Origin: SLRI01 sp964576715
Lineage (GTDB): Bacteria; Pseudomonadota; Alphaproteobacteria; Geminicoccales; Geminicoccaceae
Length of the DNA stretch: 29,381 nucleotides
NCBI GenBank assembly: GCA_964576715.1
Contig: CAZNWE010000056.1
Coordinates: 1 to 29,381 of the forward strand
Reading direction: 5' to 3'
The notes below the pieces were generated by a model, which saw only the letters and a list, made by a program, of their open reading frames with translations, searched no databases and was not told the DNA's origin. Shown one piece after another: positions 15,968 through 23,432 of the stretch. The number at the start of each line of letters is the position of its first letter. The stretch's first letter is position 1. Made by a program: the position numbers and the translations under genes.

Positions 15968-17545
15968 TCATCGTTCGGCTCCCGCCATCTTGGGGCTGCC
16001 GGCGCGCCATTCGGCGACGGCCGCGATGAGCAGCGCGCCGACGACCAAGGCGGCGGGCAGCCACGGCCAGCGCGACACCGGCGCCGCGTCGGCGAGGGCC
16101 GGTGGCAGCACGTGATCGAGCGTGCCCGTGACGCCGAGTGGCAATTGCCCCAGCACGCGGCCCCTGGCATCGGTGACCAGCGAGATGCCCGTATTGGCGG
16201 CGCGGACGACCGGCAGGCCGGTCTCGACGCTGCGCATCCGCGCCATGGCGGCATGCTGGTGCGGTCCGCTCGAGATGCCGAACCACGCGTCGTTGGTGAT
16301 ATTGACCAGCCAGCGCGCCCGGCCGCTGCCATCGGTGGCGCGCGCCGGAAAGGCCGCCTCGTAGCAGACCAGCGGGCTGAACGGGGCGAGACCGTCGACG
16401 GCGATCGTCGTCCGGCCTTCGCCGGCCGTGAAATCCACGCTGCCGACCGCCAACGCCTCGAGTCCGAGCCGCCCGAACAATGCCCGAAACGGCAAGAATT
16501 CGCCGAATGGCACGAGATCGACCTTGTCGTAGCGGGCGATGATCGCCCCGTTCGCCGCCAGGGTGTAGACGCTGTTGTGCAATCTCGGCGGCTCGACCGA
16601 GGGATCGTAGAAGTCGGAGCCGAAAATTACGTGGCCGGCGGGTGCGACGACGCCGCCGATCAGCAGGCGCACCTCGGGCATGTCCTCGAGCGCGTAGGGC
16701 ACCGAGCTTTCCGGCCAGATCACGACATCGGGCGGACTTCCGCGGGGCTCGCTCGAAAGCGCCAGATGATGCTCGAACCAGCGCTGGCGCAAGGCCGGGT
16801 CCCATTTGTGGTGCTGGGCGATATTGCCCTGGACGATGCGCACGGTCGTGCTCTCGCCAACCGCGAGCGGCAGCGGCGCAGCGAGCCGCCAGTGGCCGAA
16901 GCCGGCGGCACCGGCCAGGATGAAGACCACCAGGACCGCCGGCAGCAGCCGGCCGCCGCGCGCTTGCCAGAGCAGCCCGACCAGGGCGGCGAGCCAGGCC
17001 AGGAGAAAGCTCGATCCCGTGGTGCCGAACAGGGCCACCAGCTGCAGCGACTGGTCGGTGGCGGCCAACGCCAGGGACAACGGGTTCCATGGGAACTGCA
17101 CGCCGAAGCGGCCGCGGGCGAGTTCACCGAGGCACCAGAGCCCGGCGAAGACGACCGAGGCGGCGAGCGGCTGCCGCCAGCGTCGCGCCGCCAAGACGGC
17201 GAGTGGAACAGCCCCGAGGAAGGCCAGGATGGCGCTGAGCCCGACCACGCCGGGCACCGCCAGGGCGCCGAAGCGCTCGGCCTCGGCAAAAAACGCAATG
17301 CCAACCCAGTAGAGCCCGGCCAAGTGAAAGCCGATGCCGAAGAGCCAGGCGACGCGCAGGCCGGACCAGAAGCCGGGCTGGCGCAAGAGGGCCAGAAAGA
17401 GCACGGCCGGTGCCAAGGCCGCCGGCAGCAAGCCAACGGGCGGCAGCGCCGCAGCCAGGGACGCACCGGCCAGCGGCATCAGCCAGAGATCGGCCCAGCG
17501 TCGGGCCGGCTGCTCGGCCACGGTCGCGGCGGCGAGCGCGCTCAA
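15968..17545 (-). CDS. lnt: Apolipoprotein N-acyltransferase
   Basis: The 525-aa inner-membrane enzyme adds the third acyl chain to lipoproteins. The N-terminal about 215 residues are hydrophobic with several transmembrane segments. The periplasmic nitrilase-like domain follows with the catalytic Glu279 (WPESSVP), Lys341 (RYDKVDLVPFGE) and Cys394 (VCYEAAFP). A last transmembrane segment lies near 492-510. The start is a TTG overlapping the corC stop as TTGA, which implies coupled translation. It stands downstream of corC, as in many proteobacteria. Confidence 0.96.
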   Translation of the reverse strand: MSALAAATVAEQPARRWADLWLMPLAGASLAAALPPVGLLPAALAPAVLFLALLRQPGFWSGLRVAWLFGIGFHLAGLYWVGIAFFAEAERFGALAVPGVVGLSAILAFLGAVPLAVLAARRWRQPLAASVVFAGLWCLGELARGRFGVQFPWNPLSLALAATDQSLQLVALFGTTGSSFLLAWLAALVGLLWQARGGRLLPAVLVVFILAGAAGFGHWRLAAPLPLAVGESTTVRIVQGNIAQHHKWDPALRQRWFEHHLALSSEPRGSPPDVVIWPESSVPYALEDMPEVRLLIGGVVAPAGHVIFGSDFYDPSVEPPRLHNSVYTLAANGAIIARYDKVDLVPFGEFLPFRALFGRLGLEALAVGSVDFTAGEGRTTIAVDGLAPFSPLVCYEAAFPARATDGSGRARWLVNITNDAWFGISSGPHQHAAMARMRSVETGLPVVRAANTGISLVTDARGRVLGQLPLGVTGTLDHVLPPALADAAPVSRWPWLPAALVVGALLIAAVAEWRAGSPKMAGAER

Positions 17546-18537
17546 TCCGGATCACTCGTGGCGCGCTCGGCCGGTTGGCGCGGTGCTGCGGGCGGTCGAT
17601 CCAGGCCTTCGGCGGCGTGCTCGCCCGGGGCGTGGCGTTGCTGCAGGTCCAGGCGTTCGGCACCGCTTTGCTTGATCCAGACGCGCTTGATGCGCCGCGG
17701 GTCGGCGTCGAGGACGTGAAAGACGAAGCCGGCCGGGTGTCGCACCTCCTCGCCGACGTCGGGGATGCGGTCGGCCAGGGTGACGATCAGCCCGCCGAGC
17801 GTGTCGACCTCGTCGTGCTCGTCCTCGGTCAAGAGCTTGCAGCCGAGCTGCTCCTCGAGATCGTCCAGATCGACCCGGGCATCGGCCTCGAGCCCGCCGT
17901 CGGGCCGGCGGACCAGCTGCGCCGGCTCCTCCGCCCGATGCTCGTCGTGGATCTCGCCCAACAGCTCGACCACGAGGTCCTCGACCGTGGCCAGGCCGTC
18001 GGTGCCGCCGAACTCGTCGACCACGGCGACCATGTGAGCGTGGCTCTTGCGCATCTCCAACAGCAGATCGAGCACCCGCATCGACGGCGGCACCACCGGC
18101 ACCGGGCGCATCACCTCGGTCAACGCGAACTCTGCGCCGTCGCCCCAGAAGGGCAGCAAGTCCTTGATATGGACGAGGCCGACGACGTCGTCGAGCGTCT
18201 CGCGGTAGACGAGCAGGCGCGAATGGCCGGCATTGCGCATCGTCGCCACGATCTGGTCGAGCCCGGCGCCGATCTCGATGGCGCGGATATCCGCCCGTGG
18301 CACCATCACATCGTCGACGCGTAGCTCGCCGAAGCTCAAGGCGTTGAGCAGCAGCTCGCGCTCGTCGGCGGTGAACTGCTCCGCCCCGCCGCCGGCCTCC
18401 TCCTCCTCGAGCAGGTCCTCGAGCGTTTCGCGCAGGCCACCATTGTGGCTCTCGCCGGAGGCCAGCTCGCGCAGGCGACGCAGCAACCCCTCGAGCAGCG
18501 ACGGGTTGGCATTGGGCTCACGGGCGAGTTGCCTCAT
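17542..18537 (-). CDS. corC: CorC/HlyC-family CBS-domain protein
   Basis: The 331-aa cytoplasmic protein has two CBS motifs (around DVMVPRADIRAIE and EVMRPVPVVPPSMRVLDLL) followed by the CorC_HlyC transporter-associated domain (LEADARVDLDDLEEQLG, DTLGGLIVTLADRIP). Family members are linked to magnesium/cobalt efflux or membrane stress. There are no membrane segments. Asp/Glu-rich stretches occur at about 40-60. The ATG overlaps the ybeY stop (ATGA) and the stop overlaps lnt, so it is translationally coupled on both sides. The last 40 residues are Pro/Arg-rich and poorly conserved. Confidence 0.9.
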   Translation of the reverse strand: MRQLAREPNANPSLLEGLLRRLRELASGESHNGGLRETLEDLLEEEEAGGGAEQFTADERELLLNALSFGELRVDDVMVPRADIRAIEIGAGLDQIVATMRNAGHSRLLVYRETLDDVVGLVHIKDLLPFWGDGAEFALTEVMRPVPVVPPSMRVLDLLLEMRKSHAHMVAVVDEFGGTDGLATVEDLVVELLGEIHDEHRAEEPAQLVRRPDGGLEADARVDLDDLEEQLGCKLLTEDEHDEVDTLGGLIVTLADRIPDVGEEVRHPAGFVFHVLDADPRRIKRVWIKQSGAERLDLQQRHAPGEHAAEGLDRPPAAPRQPAERATSDPD

Positions 18538-19076
18538 CGCGGCATCGCCACTGCCGCGGCCGTGCCGGCCTCGGCAAAGACCGTGCCGGCGTAGGGGTCG
18601 GCAAAGCCGAGCCCGGCCAGGATATCGGCCTCGATCGCCTCCATCCGCGTCGCTTCGGCATCGGCGAGATGGTCGTAGCCGAGGAGGTGCAGGACACCAT
18701 GGACGAGCAGATGCGTGAGATGGGCCTCGATCGTGCGGTCCATGGCCAGAGCTTCGGCCGCCATCGTCTCGAACGCCACGATCACGTCGCCGAGCAGCCG
18801 CGGCTGCCCGGCCTCCAGCGGGCCATCCGGATCGTCGCCCGGAAAGGACAAGACGTTGGTCGGTTTGTCCTGGCCGCGATAGGCACGGTTCAGTGCCTGG
18901 ATCTCGGCGTCGTCGGTCAGGCGGATGCTGACCTCGAACGGGGCTTGCGGGACCGCGCTGTCACGCAACGCCGCATGTACGGCTCGGCGGACCAGGGCCT
19001 CGGGATCGGTGACGGCCGTGCGCCAGGCGCCATTGCCGACCGCCACCTCGATAGATGGGCTACTGTCACTGTCCAT
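18534..19076 (-). CDS. ybeY: Endoribonuclease YbeY (16S rRNA maturation)
   Basis: This 180-aa zinc-dependent RNase acts in 16S 3'-end maturation and 70S quality control. The zinc motif H-G-x-x-H-x5-H is HGVLHLLGYDH (126-136), and the upstream RGQDKPTNVLSFP and LLGDVIVAFET segments are typical. The ATG at 19076 is the only plausible start, because the frame upstream has no start codon before the stop of ybeZ. The best Shine-Dalgarno, AGGAG, lies about 35 nt upstream and serves a mini-ORF instead. It sits between ybeZ and corC, the usual order. Confidence 0.95.
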   Translation of the reverse strand: MDSDSSPSIEVAVGNGAWRTAVTDPEALVRRAVHAALRDSAVPQAPFEVSIRLTDDAEIQALNRAYRGQDKPTNVLSFPGDDPDGPLEAGQPRLLGDVIVAFETMAAEALAMDRTIEAHLTHLLVHGVLHLLGYDHLADAEATRMEAIEADILAGLGFADPYAGTVFAEAGTAAAVAMPR

Positions 19077-19107
19077 GGGTTCGGCACCGGCGCCGGCTCG
19101 GCGCCAT
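19066..19107 (-). CDS. Possible 13-codon leader mini-ORF overlapping the ybeY start
   Basis: An ATG at 19107, directly after AGGAGAGAA, opens a 13-codon frame (MAPSRRRCRTHGQ) whose stop lies 8-10 nt inside ybeY. A 6-bp GC hairpin (19089-19094 with 19100-19105) lies within it. It may couple ybeY translation to the upstream site by termination-reinitiation. It may equally be chance, with the hairpin simply shortening the distance from the SD to the ybeY ATG. Confidence 0.3.
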   Translation of the reverse strand: MAPSRRRCRTHGQ

Positions 19108-19127
19108 TTCTCTCCTGCTCTCGAAGG

Positions 19128-20123
19128 TCAAGTCGCCACCACCGGCGGCCGGGCCGGTGTGGCGTTCTCGTAGGCCGTGACGATTTTGGTCACCAGGGGA
19201 TGCCGCACCACGTCGGTGCGGTCGAAACGCACGGTGGCCACCTCGGCGATGCCCTGCAGCTTGTCGACGGCATCGGCGAGGCCGGAGGGTGCCCCGCTCG
19301 GCAGATCGATCTGGGTCGGATCACCGGTGACCACCATGCGCGAGCCCTCGCCGAGCCGGGTCAAGAACATCTTCATCTGCGATGGCGTGGTGTTCTGCGC
19401 CTCGTCGAGAATGACGAAGGCATGGCTCAGGGTCCGGCCGCGCATGAAGGCCAAGGGTGCGATCTCGATCTGCCCCTGCTCGATCCGCGTCTGCAGCTTG
19501 CCCTCGGGCAGCATGTCCTGCAGCGCGTCGTAGAGCGGGCGGAGATAGGGGTCGACCTTCTCCTTGAGATCACCGGGCAAGAAGCCCAGCCGCTCGCCGG
19601 CCTCGACGGCGGGGCGCGAGAGGATGATCCGCTCGATCCGCCGCTGACGCATGAAGGACACGGCGGCAGCGACGGCCAGATAGGTCTTGCCGGTGCCGGC
19701 CGGGCCCAGGGCGAACACGAGGTCGCGCTCCTCCAGTGCCTTGAGGTAGGCTGCCTGGTTGGGCGAGCGGGGGATGATCGAGCGGCGATCGGTTCTTATC
19801 TCCTGGGCGAAGCTCGCCTCGCCGGCTTTGCCGTTGACCATGCGGAGTGCCGCGTCAACCTCGTCGCGCCCGACGTCTCGACCGCTTTGCAGCTGCGCGT
19901 AGAGGCGATTGAGAACCGCGGCCGCGGTCTCCACCTCGGCATCGCCCTCGCCCTGGATGAAGATCTCGTTGCCACGGGTGACGATGCTGACCGGCAGCTT
20001 CTGCTCGATCCGCGCGATGTTGACGTGATGCTGGCCGAAGAGGGCGGCGCAGGTGGCGTTGTCATCGAACCGGACTCGATGGCTCGCGCCATGGAAGTCG
20101 ACGAGCGGGGCTATGGTGGTCAG
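19128..20123 (-). CDS. ybeZ: PhoH-like ATPase YbeZ, apparent CTG start
   Basis: The protein (331 aa from CTG 20123) is a PhoH-family ATPase that works with YbeY in rRNA and RNA metabolism. The P-loop GPAGTGKT is at 140-147 and Walker B VILDEAQ at about 237-243. The N-terminal 63 codons encode a clear family N-terminus (TTIAPLVDFHGASHRVRFDD, then NIARIEQKLPVSIVTRGNEI), yet contain no ATG, GTG or TTG. The first standard start is GTG 19934, which would delete this domain. CTG 20123 overlaps the miaB stop as CTGA and has GAGGAG about 8 nt upstream. I therefore infer a CTG start; a sequencing error is the alternative. Confidence 0.88.
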   Translation of the reverse strand: MTTIAPLVDFHGASHRVRFDDNATCAALFGQHHVNIARIEQKLPVSIVTRGNEIFIQGEGDAEVETAAAVLNRLYAQLQSGRDVGRDEVDAALRMVNGKAGEASFAQEIRTDRRSIIPRSPNQAAYLKALEERDLVFALGPAGTGKTYLAVAAAVSFMRQRRIERIILSRPAVEAGERLGFLPGDLKEKVDPYLRPLYDALQDMLPEGKLQTRIEQGQIEIAPLAFMRGRTLSHAFVILDEAQNTTPSQMKMFLTRLGEGSRMVVTGDPTQIDLPSGAPSGLADAVDKLQGIAEVATVRFDRTDVVRHPLVTKIVTAYENATPARPPVVAT

Positions 20124-21619
20124 GCGAACGTCTCCTCGGGCTGTGCCGGTCCCTGGGTCGTGCCAGCGGTCCTGCGGGTTACCGGGTCGGCCGTTGCCGA
20201 CCGGTTCAAGATTTTGCCGGACAGGCTGTGCGGGTGTGCCGCGGTGATCAGCACGTCGTGAACCTCGCCGATCAGCGCGCCCGGTGCCTCGACATGCACC
20301 GCCTGCAGATAGGGTGTACGGCCGATCAACTGACCCGGATGGCGGCCCGGCCGCTCGAGCAGAACCGCCAGTGTTCGGCCCACCGTGGCGCCGTTGAAGC
20401 CGACTGCCTGTCGCTCGAGCAAGGCCTGCAGTCGATGCAAACGCACCGTCCGCACGGCGTCCTTCACCTGCCGCGGCATCACTGCACCGGGCGTGCCCGG
20501 CCGCGGGCTGTACTTGAACGAGAAAGCCTGGGCGAAGCCGATCCGCTCGACCAGGCGCATGGTCGCGTCGAAATCGTCATCGCTTTCGCCGGGAAAGCCG
20601 GTGATGAAATCCGAGGACAGCGCGAGGTCGGGCCGCGCCCCGCGCAGCCGATCGACGATTCGTTCGAAATCGGCAGCCGTGTAGCCACGATTCATCGCCT
20701 GCAGCACCCGATCCGAGCCGGACTGCACCGGCAGATGCAAGAACGGCATGAGCTGCGGGATCGTCGCGTGCGCGCGGATCAGGGCGTCGTCCATGTCACG
20801 CGGGTGCGAGGTGGTGTAGCGGACGCGCCGGAGCCCGTCGATTTCGGCCAGTGCCCCGATCAGCCGCGCCAAGGTCCAACTGCGCCCGTCGAGGCCGTCG
20901 CCGTGATAGGCGTTCACATTCTGGCCGAGCAGGGTGATTTCGCGCGCGCCGCCGGCGACGAGCCGGCGAGCCTCGTCGAGAATGGCCGCGGCCGGTCGGC
21001 TGTCCTCGGCGCCACGGGTGTAGGGCACGACGCAAAACGTGCAGAACTTGTCACAGCCTTCCTGGATGGTGAGGAACGCCGAGACCGGCGAGCCGCTCGG
21101 TCCCTCGGGCAGGCGGTCGAACTTGCTCTCCGTCGGGAAATCGGTGTCGACTTGGCCGCCGGCATCGCGGGCCCGGCGGGCGAGCAGCTCGGGCAGGCGG
21201 TGGTAGGTCTGCGGCCCGACGACGATGTCGACGAAAGGCGCCCGCTCCAGGATCGCCTCGCCCTCCGCCTGCGCCACACAGCCGGCGACGACCAACTGGA
21301 CATCGCCGGCATTGGCAGCGCGGCGCGCGGCGCGCATCGCGCGCAGTCGACCGAGTTCCGAATAGACTTTCTCGGCTGCCTTCTCGCGAATGTGGCAAGT
21401 ATTGAGGATCACGAGATCTGCCTCGGCCGCATCGCGCGCCAGGACGTAGCCGTGGCGCTCGAGCAGGCTGGCCATGCGGCTGCTGTCGTAGACATTCATC
21501 TGACAGCCGTAGGTCTTGATATGCAATTTCTTGGGCAATGGTCCGGGACGCGCTGACGGCGATGGGCAGGTGGGATCGCTGACGCTGGTCGACCGGTCAG
21601 CGTTGGCGGAACCCGTCAT
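20120..21619 (-). CDS. miaB: tRNA-2-methylthio-N6-dimethylallyladenosine synthase
   Basis: The 499-aa radical-SAM methylthiotransferase converts i6A37 to ms2i6A37 in tRNAs reading U-starting codons. It has the auxiliary cluster cysteines Cys39 (TYGCQMN), Cys75 (NTCHIRE) and Cys114 (AGCVAQ), and the radical-SAM motif CDKFCTFC (Cys189, 193, 196). The C-terminal TRAM domain (about 375-470, GRTLAVLLERPGRHPGQLIGRTPYLQAV) is present. The first 29 residues before KKLHIKTYGCQMN are poorly conserved. The ATG at 21619 has no good Shine-Dalgarno, so the start is uncertain by up to about 25 codons. It heads the miaB-ybeZ-ybeY-corC-lnt series. Confidence 0.95.
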   Translation of the reverse strand: MTGSANADRSTSVSDPTCPSPSARPGPLPKKLHIKTYGCQMNVYDSSRMASLLERHGYVLARDAAEADLVILNTCHIREKAAEKVYSELGRLRAMRAARRAANAGDVQLVVAGCVAQAEGEAILERAPFVDIVVGPQTYHRLPELLARRARDAGGQVDTDFPTESKFDRLPEGPSGSPVSAFLTIQEGCDKFCTFCVVPYTRGAEDSRPAAAILDEARRLVAGGAREITLLGQNVNAYHGDGLDGRSWTLARLIGALAEIDGLRRVRYTTSHPRDMDDALIRAHATIPQLMPFLHLPVQSGSDRVLQAMNRGYTAADFERIVDRLRGARPDLALSSDFITGFPGESDDDFDATMRLVERIGFAQAFSFKYSPRPGTPGAVMPRQVKDAVRTVRLHRLQALLERQAVGFNGATVGRTLAVLLERPGRHPGQLIGRTPYLQAVHVEAPGALIGEVHDVLITAAHPHSLSGKILNRSATADPVTRRTAGTTQGPAQPEETFA

Positions 21620-21929
21620 ATGGGCGCCCGACAGAACCAGCCAACACCCGTCGACGACCGTGCAGCCGCAGACGAACCGGGCGACGGACCGGTCGTCGCC
21701 GAACCGGTTGCGCCGGCCGCGTTGCGGATGGCTATCAGCAAAGCACCTCGGCGCTACCCGTCTTCCGCCTCATATCTCAACAGCCAACGTCTCTACCCAC
21801 CATCCCTGGTCAAGCCACACACGCTGTCGCCCGCGGCAATCCCGCGGCGAGCGGCACCGCTCGACGCGATGTGCTACCGCATCATCAGGGCAGCTTGTTG
21901 ACAAAGCATTAACATAACAGCGTCGCAAA

Positions 21930-21961
21930 GGCAAAACGGGTGACGATAAACGCCACCCGTT
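21930..21961 (-). terminator. Intrinsic terminator downstream of mucR
   Basis: On the minus strand AACGGGTG (21961... reading down) pairs with CACCCGTT across an 11-nt loop (21935-21942 with 21954-21961). It is followed by TTGCCTTTG. It lies about 110 nt past the mucR stop. Confidence 0.6.
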
Positions 21962-21978
21962 CTTCAACAGAGAGCGAT

Positions 21979-22000
21979 GCGCTTTATAGTTGAAAAGCGC
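21979..22000 (-). repeat. Hairpin in the mucR 3' untranslated region
   Basis: Seven-bp arms GCGCTTT/AAAGCGC (21979-21985 with 21994-22000) enclose an 8-nt AT-rich loop, about 75 nt after the mucR stop and 18 nt before the terminator stem. No T-run follows on the minus strand. Confidence 0.45.
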
Positions 22001-22073
22001 CTTCCTTTCCCTTGTGCCGCCGCCACTCGCTGGCGATTGGCCACGCAGCCTTGTGCCGAGGCCGGTCGGTTGC

Positions 22074-22505
22074 TCAGGAGGCGGCCTTGCGCCCCCGCGC
22101 ACGCGGCTTGGTACCGAGGCCGATCTTCTTGGCCAAGCTGCTGCGTTGCTCGGCATAGGCCGGCGCGACCATCGGATAGTCGTCGGCCAGACCCCAGCGT
22201 CGGCGATAGTCATCGGGGGTCATGTCGTAGCGGGTCTTGAGGTGGCGCTTCAGCATTTTGAGCTTCTTGCCATCCTCCAGGCACACAAGGTGGTCTGGCT
22301 GAATCGACTTCTTGATCGGCACGGCAGGCACGAGCTTTTCGGGCTCCTCTACGGGCTGGCTCTGGCCCTGCTCGGCCAGCCCTGTGTACACGAGCCGGAT
22401 GAGTTGCGGCAGATCGCTGACCGCGACGGTGTTGTTCGAGACGTGGGAAGCCACTATCTCGGTGGTCAGCGACAGCAGCTCATTTTGGCTCAATTGTTCG
22501 GTCAT
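22074..22505 (-). CDS. mucR: Ros/MucR-family transcriptional regulator
   Basis: The 143-aa protein belongs to the Ros/MucR family of small alphaproteobacterial DNA-binding proteins, which often silence AT-rich promoters and repress their own gene. The N-terminal helical oligomerisation part is about 8-45. The zinc-finger-like domain starts at HLVCLEDGKKLK (72-83) and ends in the family tail YPMVAPAYAEQRSSLAKKIGLG (110-131). Of the usual ligand positions, Cys75, Asp78 and His88 are present, but the fourth is Arg92 where a His occurs in zinc-binding members. I chose ATG 22505 because AAAGGAT precedes it. It is transcribed divergently from the tusA-like gene. Confidence 0.88.
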   Translation of the reverse strand: MTEQLSQNELLSLTTEIVASHVSNNTVAVSDLPQLIRLVYTGLAEQGQSQPVEEPEKLVPAVPIKKSIQPDHLVCLEDGKKLKMLKRHLKTRYDMTPDDYRRRWGLADDYPMVAPAYAEQRSSLAKKIGLGTKPRARGRKAAS

Positions 22506-22544
22506 TCTCGGGTTATCCTTTCGCCCAAGCAGAGGAGGCTGTGA

Positions 22545-22579
22545 CGCGCGAAACATATTTATTGGCGCGCAGGATGCAA
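22545..22579 (-). promoter_or_regulatory. Candidate mucR promoter with GC-flanked AT-rich inverted repeat
   Basis: TTGCAT (22579 to 22574) and TATGTT (22557 to 22552) are 16 nt apart on the minus strand, giving a leader of about 40 nt. A 5-bp inverted repeat GCGCG/CGCGC (22546-22550 with 22566-22570) flanks an AT-rich core, a plausible site for MucR autoregulation. Hexamer matches are moderate. Confidence 0.35.
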
Positions 22580-22642
22580 GAGGCTTGTATCGAAATTTTG
22601 TAGTTTCCATCACGGCTCAGCGAAGAGGGAGCAAGTAGCCGC

Positions 22643-22876
22643 ATGAAGGCAGACGCGGAGTTGGACATAACCTGTGAAAGCTGTCCGATGACCTTTGTCC
22701 GCACCAAGGTCAAGCTGGAGACGATGCGACCCGGTGAACTGCTGCGTGTCCGGCTGAATGGTGGCGAGCCACTGGTCAACGTGCCCCGTGCCGTGTTGGA
22801 TCATGGCCATGGCGTGGTGGCGACCGAGCCCCTCGAGGCCGGAGAGTTCGCGCTGTGGATCGAGGTGAAGGGCTGA
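22643..22876 (+). CDS. TusA-like sulfurtransferase family protein
   Basis: The 77-aa protein has the TusA/SirA (UPF0033) fold signature: a Cys-Pro pair at Cys14-Pro15 (CESCPMTFVRTK) starting the first helix, then GELLRVRLNGGEPLVNVPRAV. E. coli TusA has CPEP, whereas here it is CPMT with an additional Cys11. This form is a subgroup common in alphaproteobacteria. The likely role is a sulfur carrier or redox-related function, not defined. ATG 22643 follows GAGGGAG by about 11 nt. It is the only plus-strand gene in the window, divergent from mucR and convergent with rimI 18 nt beyond its stop. Confidence 0.8.
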   Translation: MKADAELDITCESCPMTFVRTKVKLETMRPGELLRVRLNGGEPLVNVPRAVLDHGHGVVATEPLEAGEFALWIEVKG

Positions 22877-22894
22877 GCGGCCGTCCGCCGCTGC

Positions 22895-23428
22895 TCAGTC
22901 GGCGGCCGCCATGCACTGTGCCAACGCCGTGGCGAGGTCGGCGCGCATCGTATAGGCATGCATCCGGGTGCCGTCGGGCCGGGCGTAATAGTCGGGGCGG
23001 GTGCCGACACGGCTGAACTGGAAACTTTCGTAGAGTGCCTGGGCCGAAAGATTGTCGATGGCCACCTCGAGAAACATGGTGCGCGCCCCGGCATCGTGGC
23101 AGTTCTGCATGCTCTGCCGCATGATTGCCGCGGCAATACCTCGGCGGCGCTGGGCGGGGACGACCCCGAGCGACAAGAGCTCGCACTCGTCGCGGACCAC
23201 GCGGAGCAAGGCGAAGCCGACGCCGCGAAGCGAATCGAACGCGGCAAAGCCGCCGCTGCTCTGCCGCGCGATCAGGCCGAACCCCCCTGGCAGCGCCAGG
23301 AGGTGCGCCAAATCGGCGCGGCTCCACCCCTCCTCGAAACAATGCTTGTGCAGCCGCGCCAAGCGGCCGAGGTCGAAGGCGCCGACCGGCTTGATCGTCA
23401 GCTGGCTCTCGCTCTTGAAGGACAGCAT
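22895..23428 (-). CDS. rimI: Ribosomal-protein-alanine N-acetyltransferase (GNAT family)
   Basis: The 177-aa product is a GNAT acetyltransferase placed directly after tsaB, the standard place for rimI, whose product acetylates the N-terminus of S18. The acetyl-CoA-binding motif A is ELLSLGVVPAQRRRGIAAAIM (about 83-103, with RRRGIA), followed by FLEVAIDNLSAQALYESFQF. ATG 23428 lies 4 nt after the tsaB stop with GAGG upstream; homology starts just after it. It is slightly longer than E. coli RimI (148 aa), with a tail after the Y-x-R-P-D-G segment. Confidence 0.88.
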   Translation of the reverse strand: MLSFKSESQLTIKPVGAFDLGRLARLHKHCFEEGWSRADLAHLLALPGGFGLIARQSSGGFAAFDSLRGVGFALLRVVRDECELLSLGVVPAQRRRGIAAAIMRQSMQNCHDAGARTMFLEVAIDNLSAQALYESFQFSRVGTRPDYYARPDGTRMHAYTMRADLATALAQCMAAAD

Positions 23429-23432
23429 CGGC

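Larger units (their letters stand above)
21620..22073. other. 454-nt non-coding spacer between mucR and miaB
   Basis: This is the longest stretch without a supported gene. It holds two hairpins after mucR (annotated separately) and an AT-rich segment around 21896-21920. The miaB-proximal 270 nt contain several short inverted motifs but no clear promoter. A 93-codon frame opens divergently from miaB at 21620 but has no recognisable homology or Shine-Dalgarno, and I do not call it. The promoter of miaB is expected here. Confidence 0.6.

Noticed and set aside
21620..21901. A 93-codon plus-strand gene starting back to back with miaB
   Set aside because: It has no Shine-Dalgarno, no family resemblance and a composition like random GC-rich sequence; the shared CATATG is a chance start.
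21620..22073. A fur-like gene expected beside miaB in some alphaproteobacteria
   Set aside because: No frame in this spacer resembles Fur; the Fur-family gene of this window is irr at 2066-2503.
22877..22909. A bidirectional terminator between tusA-like and rimI
   Set aside because: GC-rich arms can pair, but they extend into the end of rimI and no T-run follows on either strand.
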